A model generated the notes under the pieces. That model saw nothing but the letters and a program-made list of their open reading frames with translations, was not told the DNA's origin and searched no databases. The translations under genes were made by a program, and so were the position numbers. Positions 1-28,300 of a DNA stretch of 64,000 nt are shown here, in pieces; the stretch's first letter is position 1, and every line of letters starts with the position of its first letter. Source of the stretch: Eopsaltria australis (lineage: Eukaryota; Chordata; Aves; Passeriformes; Petroicidae); the NCBI GenBank assembly GCA_034509425.1, contig JAVTVJ010000142.1, positions 2,613,501-2,677,500 on the forward strand, written 5' to 3'.

Positions 1-489
1 AAAGGTCTGTATATAGGTTGTGTAGATACACATATTAATATAAGCACAAATACCAGTTTGTTGAACACCCCACAAAAATCCTTGTATATACTCTGACATG
101 TGCTACTTCCTGTAGTCTGCTGCTACTGTGTACTGTAGATTCATCTCTAATTTTCCTGACTGCTCCTCACTATCCTTAGCATATGAAAACTTTCATCTGG
201 CTGCTTCTACACCACCACCCTGATTTCAGCTTTCAATGCAAAGTCATCTCACACATTTAATAGTTTAATAGTTTTCCATAACTTTCATCAGCGCTGATAT
301 GTGGAACTCAGTTTTACACACAGTGCAAAACAAACTCATGCTTTACTCACTACCAGTTGTGGAGATGGGATATCCATGAGTGGCCAGAATCCCTGGGTCC
401 CCATGGCATGGCAGGAAACAGCAAATGGAGTCCCAGGCACAAGACCACTAAAGGCACTTGCTTATGGAAGAGAGGACTGTCATCTCCTA

Positions 490-735
490 AATCACAGAAT
501 CATAGAAGTGAATAATAGAAGAGAATCATTAAGGCTGGAAAAGAGCTTCAAGAGTCCAACCTTTGACCCAATACCACCATGTCAACTAAACCACCACTTT
601 AAGTGCCATGGCCAGTCATTTCATCACTTCCAGGGATAGTGACTCCACCACTTCCCTGGACAGCCTGTTCCAATGCCTGACCAACCCTTCAATGAAGAAA
701 TTCTTCATGGTGTCCAACCTAAACCTCCCCTGGTA
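490..735 (-). mobile_element. Old CR1 LINE 3'-end fragment, minus orientation
   Basis: The + strand reads as the reverse complement of a CR1 3' end: an ATCACAGAAT start, then a segment like 'aaggctggaaaagagc', 'ccaccacttccctggacag', and 'aacctcccctgg'. It is truncated at its 5' end and considerably diverged. Confidence 0.8.
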
Positions 736-3320
736 TTCTTCAAAATTTTATTCAAAAACCCGAAGTGTGTCTCACCACTGCGTTTCCCAATGAGAAAATT
801 AACTTACCTAATTCAGTACTACATGTTGTCCCCATGAAATTATACAGTTTGGATTTTGAATTTTTACTGACAGTTGAATTGCAAAGTTAAAAATTAAAAA
901 GTTATACACCATTAAACTTATAGAGATTTTCAAAGAAACTAATACATTTGCATTACAAAAATGCATAAAATATGAATCTAATAATTGTTCACAATGAAAA
1001 GAAGGTATTATCTCCAGGACCAAAGGACAGAATAGGGAAACTCAGGAAGGGAGGGACAGCTGCTGCACAATATAATTTTTGTAGCTGGGGTTATGAAGCG
1101 AGGTGGTTTGTTTGGTTTTTTTGCATTTGGTCTTTTTTCTCCTGGAAGCAAAGAAAAAAACCCAACCAGTTAGATGTGGCTTTGCATATGCCAGATGTGA
1201 CAATGAGTTCAAGTCTCTTTCTGGGGAAAGAATTGCTTCATGAGTGTTTGATTTTGAAAGAGCAAGGATTCATTGTCTCTAAATTTTGCTGGATACCAAT
1301 AAATGCTGGCATTAGTGTGACATTTCCCTTTGAAAGTTAGAGGACAGAATTAATCCTAATAAACAGTGCAAATCTGCAGCCCTGGCTAAAGCAGAACAGC
1401 GCTCGCTGTCACAGACTTCAGAATGACTTGTGAACACGACCATGGGCTGCAGCCCCTGGTCTTTTACCAACCACACTTTCATTCATTTAATTTCATTGCA
1501 GCAGATGGAATGGGTTTTTTCTTGGATTTGGATGGTCTTTCAAGCACTTAATGCATTATTAAAAATCTTCTGATGAAGTACAGCATTCATAGTGGAAACT
1601 TGCACATATTTAATCACTTCAGCTTAGCATTTGTGTGCAGCATTTGTTAAATGATTAAACCTTTCTTCAGAAACATATTACAAAGTAACATCATTAATTT
1701 AGACATTTATTTCTTCCATCCTATCAACTGTTTCACTTACAAAAACTTCTTTAAAAAATTAATATGTTTCTCGATAATGTGGCATAATGGGTTATTTTTT
1801 ACATCTCTTGGGTTGGATATAGTTGTAAAACACCATTTTCTCTCCTGCTCTATGGTAAATTGCAATCTACAAATGAAACTGTCTAAACATATTTGCAATG
1901 ATTCTCTTTCAGGCACATGAAAGAAATGTTCATGTGTGATCTATTTGTTGGTGGTCTTCTTCAAACTGTTTTCCTCAGATTTTTATACACGTGCATTTCA
2001 TAGATGCATTTGTATTGGCCTTAAGTCCTGCACATGTATCAGCCAACTTGTATTTGGTCTACATTGGCCTAATCCCAGGTCTTGTGGGCCTTAGTGAGGC
2101 ACAGAAATGTTTATAAAACTGAAGAATGGACCTCCTACCAGTGTTCTTTTAAGAAATTGTCCATATTTGGATCAGAAACATTAGAAAAGTATATTTAAGC
2201 ATTCCTTTGGCATAATTTCATGGAAAACATTCTTAATTTTAATGTAACCAATTAATGTTAATTAAGTGGCTGCAGTACAAGCAAACAAAAAAATTGAGAG
2301 TTTAATCTTACCCTGTAAATATTAAAAACATGTATACTACCAAAAAATAAAAACAATCTTTCCCAGCAAGAACTACTTGCAATAAATCAACTTCTGAGGG
2401 TTGCAGCAGCCCTTTGTGTGACACTGTGTGACAAAAACAAAAAATCTGAACATGAAGTACCATTCTCGGGAAGGAATTTGACAAAGCTGTAATGTGGTCA
2501 CCTCATTAGAGAGAGATCAAATGCTGCTAATAAAAGCAGATATCTTGGAGAGACAAATCCATGGGGGGAAAAAAAGTGAGACTGCCACATCTGCCTCTGG
2601 AAAGAAGTACCAAAAAGTTCTTGGCTTTGTGGACACACCCACAAGGGTGAACCATGAATTAACCTATTTGTACTAAGCATTAATTATCAAGGGATATATG
2701 TAAGTATTTCTTACAGAACTTGACACAAGAAAATGCATAAAACTGAAAAAAAAAACCTGAAGAACTGTATTTTTTATAAACAGTGAATTATTCAGAAGAC
2801 AGAACTGCAGACAGATGTTCTAGAAAGTAGGATCTGGTGAAGAACATCTGATATTTTTGTCTTTAACTAATAGTAATATTAGAATATCCTAATACATCAA
2901 AATCAGATGTTTAATTTCAGAAAAGCAGGGGGTTTTCAGTGCTTTAAAAAAGAATTGCTCACATTTTCAATCAAAATTCCATTATTTTTAATTGAAACCC
3001 TAACGTGAAAAAAATCACCAATAATTAGTTCGTGATAAAATTGAAATAAAATGTTTTAAGTTTTGGTTCATTTATGAATTTTAAAATCTATTATTTTCTC
3101 TTCTAGTAATAATCTAATTGTATCACAATTGTTACTACAGAAAGAAATTACTTACACCACGGTAGCAAAAGTCATGCTATGTGCAGATAAATGTGCAATT
3201 CAGAGATAGTGAATAGTGATGATACTTGAGGTAACAAATTAAGAACTTCAAATCCTATACCACGCTCCCATTTTAGGAATTAACCAATCTGCCTGCCAAG
3301 CTGGACGATACAAGAACATA

Positions 3321-3437
3321 CTTCCTCTCTTTTGATATCATGATCTGAGTAAGACTTTAAGAGCCAATACAGACAGCAGTGTCAAAAGAAAGGAAATAAA
3401 TATCAGTAAAACCAGAAGGAATTAAAACAAAAATCTG
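3321..3437 (+). repeat. Copy A of a diverged ~120-bp local duplication
   Basis: Begins CTTCCTCTCTTTTGATATCA and runs through 'atgatctgag' and 'aaccagaaggaatta'. It aligns with copy B at 3917-4037 through an ordered chain of shared words (TTCCTCTCTTT, TCATGATCTGA, CAGTGT, AGGAATTAA), with substitutions and small indels. Confidence 0.7.
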
Positions 3438-3916
3438 AGAACAAAGCGTACAAGTTTATGGCCTTTAAATCTTTTACAGGGCATGAGTCTCAGAGACATC
3501 AAAGTAAACATTGTCATCCTAAACAGTTCCAGCAATTCTACCATAACCCACGTTACTCAATATTTTTCCAAGCAGTTCTGAACTTAGGGGCTCAGAGAGA
3601 TCCTAGTCCTACAAAACTACTCTAGCTATTATGTGAATAAAATATCTTGAATTTCTATTGCAAAGGGTTACAGCAACACCTGTTTTCAAAAATTCTCTCC
3701 ATGGGAGAAAAGGGAATGGCCATTAATTTCTGTACTGCTTCTTTATTTCAGAATATTTTATATCTCTTTCAAACTGGCAATAGCTGACAGGGAGAAAAAA
3801 AAAAAGCTTTGCACCAAAGTGAAAATCTGTATTCATCATTCAGTATGACTTTTTAAAATAAAAGAAGGACTGTTTTCTTCTATCTTTTAATCTCCACTGT
3901 TCTGGAGGGGAAAATA

Positions 3917-4037
3917 TTTCCTCTCTTTGATTTCATGATCTGAATGAGTTTTTAAGACCCATTCAACAAGACAGAATACAGTGTTAAAAGACAGAAATAA
4001 AAATCAATAAAACCCAAAGGAATTAATCCAGAAATCT
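3917..4037 (+). repeat. Copy B of a diverged ~120-bp local duplication
   Basis: Same orientation as copy A, about 595 bp downstream of it. The shared words occur in the same order (TTCCTCTCTTT, TCATGATCTGA, CAGTGT, AGGAATTAA), while the flanking sequence does not match. Confidence 0.7.
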
Positions 4038-5660
4038 CTGGTAGCTCAAAACTACTATTCACTTGAACAAGTTTTAAAGAAATTAATTATTAACTCCAAC
4101 ACTGTGCTGAATACTCTTTGCACAATAAATCACCTCTCTGAATTGGCTGGAACTGGCAGAGCTAAAGGCCAACATACTGTTTGCTTTCTCCTCTCAAACT
4201 TGTGTTCTTTCCAAAGGAGCCAGGCTTGTCTCTTCCCATACCACTGAAATGGCTCAAAGAGCAGCCTCACAAAAGGCCAAGCATACATGCTCATAGCGCT
4301 TACAACACAAAAAGCCTTCAGTACTTCCTTAGAGGACCTTAAAACCACCCACCAGTAGTATGAGGCACTCCTCTGAAAAGCAGGGTTTCACCACAGAGGT
4401 ATTTCACCCCCAGGGGCAGCCTGTGGCTGTGAGCCTCAGCCCTCCAGACCAAGACCACTGCACTTCAAGGAAACCATCACTCTGCACATCCCTGTGTAGG
4501 TGGCATCTTTGCTCTCTTATCTATGGCTGCCCTCCAGTTATATGCCCAAACAGAGCTGAGTGATGAGCCTGGCTAAGGATGGCTTTCAGAATAGCTCCAG
4601 TTTTAAACCATCCTTTTCATTGCAAAGGAAATGCACAGAGGGAAGTCTTCTTTTTGCCTGATTCAAGAAGAATTAAACTACCCTACCAAGCACCCCTTCA
4701 CCCTCACACAAAACCAGACACCAGACAAACCCAGGCATCCTCAGCCACCGTTCTCTAATGCCACAAACTGTCCACAGCTCTTTACTTCTGCAGGAAGAAA
4801 AAAGGTTGATGCTTGCCATTGCCTTCAGAGAAAGAAACATGCAAGCAATTTTCTTTCAGCTTTGTAACTTGCCCGTCCTTTCCATACCTTGGATGAAGTT
4901 ACTGGAGAAGTTGTTTTTAGCAGTACGTAAGTTGAAGTTAGGGATAAATTAGTGTTGTGGTAAATAATTCCCATTTTAAGAAAATATATTCAAATAACTA
5001 CTGAAGGGGGAAAAAAGAACAATGAAGGACTAATGGAGAGAAAAATACTTACAGCTCCATCTGTTGCTGGAGATGGGTAGTAATTCAACTCCAAAAAAGT
5101 CAAAAGTCAAGTCTACCAATTTGTAGACTGATATGAATTCTAGCTAAAGGAGCTGAATTCTGGAGAATAAATCAAGATCCAAGTGTAAAAACTAGTGATT
5201 TAACAAGTGTCTGATTTTTTTTTTAAATCATCAAAATAGAAACTATAAAAATATTGTAAAATCCACATAAATGCTTAGATTCTGAACTGTCATCCCTCTA
5301 AGTGATTGATGATAGTGCCCTTGATTTTAAAGAAGAGGCATTTCATCTCTAGAGACTATAAACTGCCCTGGATCAACAATTATTCTCCTACAAATGTATA
5401 TTGCATTGAACATGACAGAAACACAATTGTTTCAGAAATCTCTGAGTGTTATTACAATCTCAGTATTAAATAAAGATATAATGGTACCTAAATAGATATC
5501 ATAAATTTGTTTACTTTGTTGTCATTAGAATTCTGAAAAAAAAAATTTTAAACAGGATTATAATAATACAGAAATACAGGTGCCATAATGTCTGTTCTTT
5601 CTAGAAACTAAAAAGTGGCTCTTTTCAGCCATCAGTGTAGATGATTAAATCATATTCAGC

Positions 5661-5682
5661 AAAACCCATGAGCATGGGTTTT
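5661..5682. repeat. Perfect 10-bp inverted repeat, 2-nt loop
   Basis: AAAACCCATG, then AG, then CATGGGTTTT. The two arms are exact reverse complements. It is intergenic with no associated gene. Confidence 0.9.
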
Positions 5683-6189
5683 CTCATTCAATTAATGAAA
5701 TACAGCTAGGTTTTACTTCCATTAGTTTATGATACTCAGAAGCCCAGTGAAATAAAAGAGTTACAAATGGATTTGCACCAATCTGATTTTGGGCAGTCCA
5801 CCAGTGATGTATTTCTGCTCATTGAAATGGCCAAGTACTGGTTAGTTGTGGCAATATGTACTTTTCTGCAGTAGCAGTAAAAGCATGTCACAGAGGGTCT
5901 TTGCATGTCATGCACACTTACAGATATTGCTCAATTATCTCTTTTTCCTGGATGTTTCACAGCAATCAACAGAAAAGACACCAATTCAAATTCTAACCCA
6001 GATATTGCTTGTCCCATTCTACTCCAGTTATAAGGGTTTACAGTGGGTAAACTGAATTCACTGTATCTTCACTTTATAAAGTTAGTCAGAAAAGGTCTTT
6101 TCCATGTATGAAGACTTGTAAATATTGTGCACAAATGTGAGTGCGCATGAAGGGAAGACGAAGAATTTGTGTTTTTAAGAATGGCTACA

Positions 6190-6206
6190 GTGTGTGTGTG
6201 TGTGTG
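6190..6206 (+). repeat. (TG)n microsatellite
   Basis: About eight uninterrupted TG units in intergenic DNA. Confidence 0.95.
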
Positions 6207-7299
6207 GTGCCCTGGATTACCCTCAAAAAGTGCAGATGACCGCTACTGAAGGAAGTGGAAGGAACAGCATGTTCACCAACTGCAGAGCCAGGAATAACAG
6301 AAGCTGCACACTCAACAACAGCCATATGACTACAGGCAGGCTCTGATCAGGCACTTCCATTCAGGATTAGCATAATGTTTATATGAAGCAGGAAAACACA
6401 CCTCGCTCACAGAAAGACATTCCTCTAAGAAATGTGTGCCCATGAAACAGCACCTCCAGCCTCTTGACTGAACAGATGGATGAACCCTCAGACTACAGGT
6501 GCTGGCTACAGAAACAGGATTTGAAATTCTGTTTCCAGAAAGCACATACCTTTCACTGTGTTTCACCCCAGAGATCAGCATCCCCAGCTCTCAGTGTATG
6601 ACAGAAATTTTCTGACTGGCAGTTTACTCCTGCACACCATGGCATTGCTGCACCAAGTGAAACACAAGACTCAACAGGCAGCAAATGGAAGCAGGGCCCC
6701 ATCCTTTTCTTTATTAATTATTTAGGAGTCCTCAATGTTTTAACACAAAAAAGTTTTCAAAATGCTAATAAAAATAAACCTGCAGGCTAACAAAAGTCTT
6801 CATAATATCCCAAGCTAAGCATCCAAGGATGAATCCAGAGCCATTAACTACTTCTGAAATAATCATTACAAATTTACATGTGTTTTTAAAATTCATATGT
6901 GAAGTAAATTTAATCTGTTTGCCCTTACCTGTGTTATTTTGTCCCCAGGCTTCATTTTTATCCTTATTTCATGTCAGTGAAATATGTAAGATAATTATTT
7001 GAATTAATACAGTAATAGAACCCACAGTAACAAACATAGTTAAAATTTCATCTTGAAAAAGAAAATCGCTTCAGACATCATCATAAGGACCAACCTTCAG
7101 GTTACTCTGGAGAGCACACACCTGGACAGGACAGAGGTGAGATCAGTACTGATCATGGGTGGGAGATGGGCAGTCTTCTCTTTTTTTGGCGAAAGCCCTG
7201 GTAGGAGAGGAGACAGACTCATATCTAGTACCTCCTCACAGAGCTCTTCAGTTACTGTATAAAATAAATTGCTACTCTAAAAGGTATAAACTGCAGGTG

Positions 7300-7770
7300 G
7301 ATGCGGGTTTGCTGCCCATCAGGAAGTTTTTGCTGGCAGTCATGTCTGAACTCTTGAAAGGGGAGGCCTGCGTGCAGCCCCGTCTGCCTCAGTGCTCAGG
7401 CTGCTGGGCTGGTGCATTGGAGGTGGTTCCACATTGCTTCTGGCCAGGGTAAAGAGCCCACTCCAGAAAAGCCTTCCTGGAGAGTACTCCAGGCTCTGCA
7501 ATGCCAGGCAAGGTGCCTGCTGTGTCTGTAGCCCCTGCTGAGGTGTCCCCATGGGCCTTGGCCACCTGCCATGGTCTGTTGCCTGTCCATGGGTGTGAGC
7601 ACTCTCTGCTTCCAAAGGAAGGAGGCAATGTTGATTCCAGGCTGGAGTAGCCCCTGTGCTGGGAGCCCAGCAAGTGCTGGGGGACAAAGGGCTGCCAAGG
7701 AGCATTTCAGCAGTGGGACAGAAACAGTGGCAGAGCTCCAATGCTCCAGCCTGAGCCCTGGTGCTACTTA
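7300..7770. other. Isolated GC-rich block of unknown nature
   Basis: About 470 bp of GC-richer sequence inside AT-rich flanks. Several overlapping frames stay open (for example 7340-7795 on the minus strand, 151 codons), but none shows a recognisable domain or splice structure. It resembles neither the CR1 copies in this window nor another family I can name. It could be an old repeat, a lost exon region or a regulatory block. Confidence 0.35.
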
Positions 7771-8649
7771 ATACTATAAATCTGTACGCATGCACTTATA
7801 TTTACATAAACTAATGCTTCCCCTGCCACCGAGCACTGAGGGTATCAAAACATCCTGTGTTACAGGATTTTTGTCTTTGCTTTAGGTGCTGCTTCCACAA
7901 CCATTTGCTTCCTTCTTCTGGCTTGAATGTTTTTATTGATTATATATGTTTTTCCTAAGTGGATATGATTCTGTTTGTTTAATATCAAGACAGTAATTTG
8001 GGAACAAAACAAAAACTAATGTTTCATAAAGGAGCGTAACTAAGATGATGGTGTGAATTAACAAACTGAGCCCTGGGATGTCAGGAAAAGGGCTGTGTGC
8101 ATAGGCAATGTAACATTTGCGTGTGCCCCTCTAAAGTCCCTTCAAATCACCTGTCTCTAAGGCATCAAACAGCCTTGCTACTGATGGCTGCCCAGCACCA
8201 GGCACATGTGTGTGCTCCATCAGCCTGGCATCAGCTTGCCTGTCTCATACCAGCATTCCTGGCAACTCCTTAATGCCCTTCCCAAGACAGCATGGTTTCA
8301 AACCAAAAAATTCAAGCACAGCTCAGAACCTCTTGAACATAAAATTGAAGGTGACATGCACAAGTCAGTGCCAAACACTTTGGAGGATGATTTAAGTAGC
8401 CTCTGGGAAGAAGGTGTAAAGGAAACATTGTAGGTCTGAAAGGAATGCAAGGACAAGCCAGAAACACAAACCCCCAGAAAATGAAGGGCATCAGAGGAAA
8501 GAAAAATGTAGAAATGAGGTAATGGAGGACTGCAATGAGGAGAGGTGAATGTATTTTGCCAGAGAGCGAACTGCAAGGCACAAGAAGGGTCCTTCCTACC
8601 CAAGTGAAATATAGGGCTTAAAATTTAATTAGCGCTTTCTCCTGTCCTT

Positions 8650-9350
8650 TTTGATCTTTGCACAAAGCCTTTCTTCACACAAAGGACAGAGAGGTTTCTG
8701 TGGGGCTGTGTGGCAGGGCAGCCAATCTCCCTCGGTTCAGGCATTTCCCGTATTTCCCGGCATAAATGGGATGCCTCTCCGTGTTCTTCCTGCCTGTCCC
8801 TCGACCTCCGCAGGAAGGCATTCCCGGGACATTTCACTGCGGCAAACTCCCCCAGCCCGTGTGACAAAAGTTTTCTGCGGAGCAATTTGCTCTCGCCGCC
8901 AGAGAGGTTGAAACATTAGCCCAGGACTAGCCAACACCGTCTCCCCCGCCCCGGTCGCCTTGAGCTCCGCTGTAGTGCCGCCTCCGTACGCCCGTCTGGA
9001 GCGGGGCTGGCGGGGGAGCCGCGGGGCGGGCACCGGGAAGGGAGCGGGGGTGCCCCGTTGGCTTGCAGGGAGGGGGGACACGGCTCCTCCAGCGCTGCCC
9101 ACCCCACGGCTGCCATCGCCCCCGCGAACCCTTTGACTGCACAGATTTTTTCCTTAAAAATAAAAATGGAGCAAATGTCCCTTCTCTCTTAAATACCTCA
9201 GCTCTAAGGAGATGGGACCGAGCGTTGCTACAAAAATTGTGCCGAGTAGACTGCACCTGCGGGAGACCCCTCACGGGAGGAGAACTCAGGGACACACCTT
9301 TCGGCGGCCTTTGTCACGGAGGTGAAAGATGACCCACCCGCTCGAGGGCA
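8650..9350. promoter_or_regulatory. Second CpG/GC-rich block upstream of COCH
   Basis: A GC-rich, CpG-rich segment about 2 kb upstream of the COCH promoter and separated from it by AT-richer DNA. It includes dense G runs at 9002-9050. No convincing coding exon is visible. It could be a distal regulatory element, an upstream promoter or the start of a non-coding transcript; the sequence alone does not decide. Confidence 0.5.
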
Positions 9351-9796
9351 CCTCCAACTGAGGAGGGAGCCTGCTGGCGAGTAGGAATTTCTTGACCAGA
9401 TCTCGGGATCCCGAGAAGCTGAGAGAAACGCCAGCAGAAGTTCCTGACCTCTGCATCATCCGCTATGCATAATTTTGCATTTGAGATGCTCCCGAAGGAG
9501 AAGACCCTGTCATGAGGAAAGCATCGTCGCCTTTATCCTGTGTGGGAAGCACAAAATTGTGTTCCTGCGACGATCAAAGCTGTGGGGGAAAGGGGTATCT
9601 TGTTCTCACCAGTTCTGTGCTTCGCTTGAATTAAACTCCGGAAAAGCAATAAATTACGAATAACTTACCCGGTCATGCTTCCTATTTTGCTTTTACGGGC
9701 GACATACCTCTGAACGGCTCGCAGAATTCTCAAATATATTTATTTTCAATCATATGAAGAGATATTTCACAAAAGGCATTTTTATGCGACCTTAAG

Positions 9797-9845
9797 CAAA
9801 AACACAAACAAACAAACAAACAAAAAAAAAACCCAAATAAAACCA
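9797..9845 (+). repeat. A/C-rich (CAAA)n-like low-complexity tract
   Basis: Repeated CAAA units grade into an A run and then AAACC-type units. Confidence 0.85.
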
Positions 9846-10206
9846 AACCAAATTAAAAGCCCTAAGGCGAGTTGCCCTGAGCAGCTACCTCCTAAAGCCG
9901 GTGGCTCTCAGGGCTGTCTGCAAAGCCCGCCCGCACTTAATTTTCTGCCCCGGCAAATCCTAATTCCTATGAAGTCTGAAAGCTTATTTATAAATTCGTT
10001 TCGGGAACAGCTGTCCCAGCAGAAGTCAAGCAGTTATGCTGATGGCAGGCACAAAACGCGATTTTAAGGCATTCGTTAAAATACAGGCACCTCTGCCCAC
10101 GATTCCCAAGTGACCTGTCCAGAGCACATCAGCGCCAGCCGGTGCTTCACAGCACACGTGCGTGTGCGCATTCAGCTGCGGAAACGGGTTGAGCTGTAAA
10201 GTGGAG

Positions 10207-10283
10207 GGTTTGGTTTGATTAGTTTGGTTTGGTTTTCGGCTGGTTGGCTGGTTTTTAGGGGGTTGGTTGTTTTGGTTTCGCTG
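10207..10283 (+). repeat. G/T-rich (GGTTT)n-like tract
   Basis: Imperfect repeats of GGTTT, GGTTGGCT and similar units, about 0.9 kb upstream of the COCH start. The strand is strongly asymmetric, with G and T on the + strand. Confidence 0.8.
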
Positions 10284-10996
10284 CTTTTTTTTCCTTTAAT
10301 TTAATTTAAGCAAAGTTTTACTTAAATGAAAGGCAGGCACCTGCAGTATTTGCGCTAACGTTTTAGACCAAAGAGAAGCTATACCCGAAACGCCGGTTCG
10401 GGTATTTCCATCTCTTCGAATGACTGAATTAGGCTTAAATCCCTCGCTTCTCGCCCCTGCAGCGCCCAGCGGGAGCAGGTAAGGGCCCCGCACGGCGGAG
10501 GCTGCGGCCACGGGTCCGGGAGGGCGGGGCGAGCTCGGCAGCCCCTCGCAGCGCTCAGGACGGCTTTGTCCCTTCGCTCAGCTTCGAGGAAGGGCCAGAG
10601 GTTGCGGCAAAGTGGCTAACAGCTCGCTCGCATTTCCCAAGGCATCTGGCGCAAAGACACCTGACATGAGGTGTTGGAGAGCCGTGGGTGGAGGGGATGT
10701 CGAGGGGTGCGCGGGCAGGGGCGGGAAGGCAAACGGCAAAGGCGCTTCGGCGGGCACGGGAACGACCTCACACCGCCACTGCCCGTGCGGAGCGGGCGAG
10801 TTACCGGGCAGGAGGCGAATTGCCGCACCCGACTGCTCAGGGAAGCGCTGGGCCGGTGCTCCCGGCGGAAGGAGCCGGCGGGGGGCGCGGCGGGGGAGGG
10901 ACGGCAGCACCTGCGGGGCCCGGCGGCGGAGCTGCCCAGCCCCGCGCCCTCCTTCCCTCCCTGCCGCCCGCCCAGTGCTCATGCGCCCGCCGGGGG

Positions 10997-11002
10997 TTTA
11001 AA
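10997..11002 (+). promoter_or_regulatory. TATA-like box of COCH promoter
   Basis: TTTAAA flanked by GC-rich sequence, about 150 bp before the COCH ATG. With usual spacing, transcription would start near 11025-11035, giving a leader of roughly 120-130 nt that contains no ATG before the true start. The start site is inferred. Confidence 0.5.
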
Positions 11003-11049
11003 GCGGGAGCGCGGCTGCCGTGGGCTGTGCGGCCCGGCGGAGGTGCGGG

Positions 11050-11083
11050 GCAGCGCGCAGGGCTCGGCAGCGCGCAGGGCTCG
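11050..11083 (+). repeat. 17-bp perfect tandem duplication in COCH leader
   Basis: GCAGCGCGCAGGGCTCG is present at 11050-11066 and again, base for base, at 11067-11083. It lies between the TATA-like box and the ATG, so it is probably in the 5' UTR. Confidence 0.92.
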
Positions 11084-11152
11084 GTGCGGTGACCCAGCCG
11101 GCACGCCGCTCTCTCGGCTCTCCTGGGCTCAGCTCCGAGCTGCCCCGCCGCC

Positions 11153-26768
<15,616 letters not shown>

Positions 26769-28300
26769 AGCAAAAAATCTGCTGTTCACTATTACTATTT
26801 GAAACTAAAAATCATGAAATTGAAATGGTCCCTCTAAAGTGCAGATGTTTTATTCTTATATATGCTATCATAATACAGAGGAAGAAGAAAGGCTACTTTT
26901 TGTTTCTGTAATCAGTCAAAGATTCTTGTGAGCTTGTTAGAAGTTGTACTTGATACTGAAGTACAGAATTTGGCCAATAATTAATATTTTCAACAAACAT
27001 ATAGCATCCCAAAGTTTAAAGCTTTGCATATTGTGCACTCAAGAACAGCAGATACTCAGAGTAATTTTTCAGCCACTTGCTAGATACCTTCTTACAAATT
27101 AAAAATAATATGATTTTAAATACAAGGTACTACCTTCTATAAGCTTTCTGTTGCTTACATTCTGTATCTTTTCAAAGGGTTCTGCTGATAACATGAAGTA
27201 CTTTCAGCGCTCCTGTTGCGCAACATCCATTATTGCCAGGCAGCTTAAGAAAAGATATGAGAGATTGTAGCTGAAAGAGTCTATTTTTATTAGTTGAGGT
27301 TTTGCTGTTGTGAACGATACTGCCATCTGGTTGGCAAATTTTACATCAAAAGTCCTTTAACTTCTACCCACAGATTTCTGTGGATCTATTTGGTTGTTCT
27401 TTTGGCACAGAATTTTAAAGGTATTTAAGGCACAGTAGTTCTTTGAGGATCTGGATCCCAAGATATTAGCTATTACTACTGCTTTCTGCACCACTGAAAT
27501 CAACAGTGATATTCCAAATATAACTGACAACCGGATATTTCCTGTCTGCTGCCTTGTACTGTCTTGATTTGACAAAGTTGTTATTGGCCAGACAGTTAGA
27601 GACAGGAATCTTGGGCCAAGAGATTAAATTAGACCACACACTGGGAACTGAAAGCATTCAAATTCAAGTCCAGAGGTATCTCAAACCTTGAAATCTAATG
27701 GATTTATATCAGATTACATGGTCAGAAAGGAAGACAGTAGGCAGACACATTAAGTGGGATTTAGTAGTTCACAGAATAACAACTTCATAATGGTAGTAAA
27801 AACATCTTTATAGATGTGTGAGGTTTTCTGAAGATGAAAGGATAGTTTTCTTGAAGAAGGTTTTTATTTGATTACATACCTAATAATGTTGATGTATTTA
27901 TATGCACACACATGTGGTTAAAATGATGTGATATTCACCAAGTTATTCCAGAGTCCTGGTGTGAGTAACATACTCCAAATAGTCTTTAGAAAATAAAGGG
28001 GGTTTGCAAGTAAAATGCATAGTAGAAAACAAAGCGGCACTTTCCCTATCAATCTGGGGTTTCCCTTTTTTCCTCTCCCTCTCTATTGATTGTAAAATTT
28101 CTAGTAGTTATGGAGTGGCACAGAAGGGATTGTATTCATTGGGCTTTTGCTGTGCACTTTTTAATAACTTATAACTGGCTATGTATTACTCTAAACATAA
28201 ATGGCAAAGATGCCTTGTATTTTTCTAGTAATTGTTATCCTTAATTTTGTTACTGTTTATTGATAAGAGTATTAAACTTTTGCTGTACAAATTCATATGC
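26769..28300 (+). other. Probable COCH 3' UTR
   Basis: AT-rich sequence after the stop codon with candidate polyadenylation hexamers AATAAA at 27992-27997 and ATTAAA at 28271-28276. The first would give a 3' UTR of about 1.2 kb. Which one is used cannot be read from sequence alone. Confidence 0.45.
27992..27997 (+). terminator. Candidate COCH poly(A) signal
   Basis: Canonical AATAAA about 1.2 kb after the COCH stop. ATTAAA at 28271 and AATAAA at 29375 are alternatives. Confidence 0.4.

Larger units (their letters stand above)
1..8649. other. AT-rich intergenic DNA upstream of COCH
   Basis: No gene is recognised here. The open frames are short, lack codon-like composition and match nothing I know. 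Contents worth naming are a CR1 remnant (490-735), a diverged local duplication near 3.3 and 3.9 kb, a small hairpin at 5661-5682, a (TG)n tract at 6190-6206 and a GC-rich block at 7.3-7.77 kb. Confidence 0.7.

Noticed and set aside
8625..9332. Possible small genes in the upstream GC-rich block
   Set aside because: Several frames overlap on both strands with no domain, splice pattern or codon bias; they are better explained by base composition.
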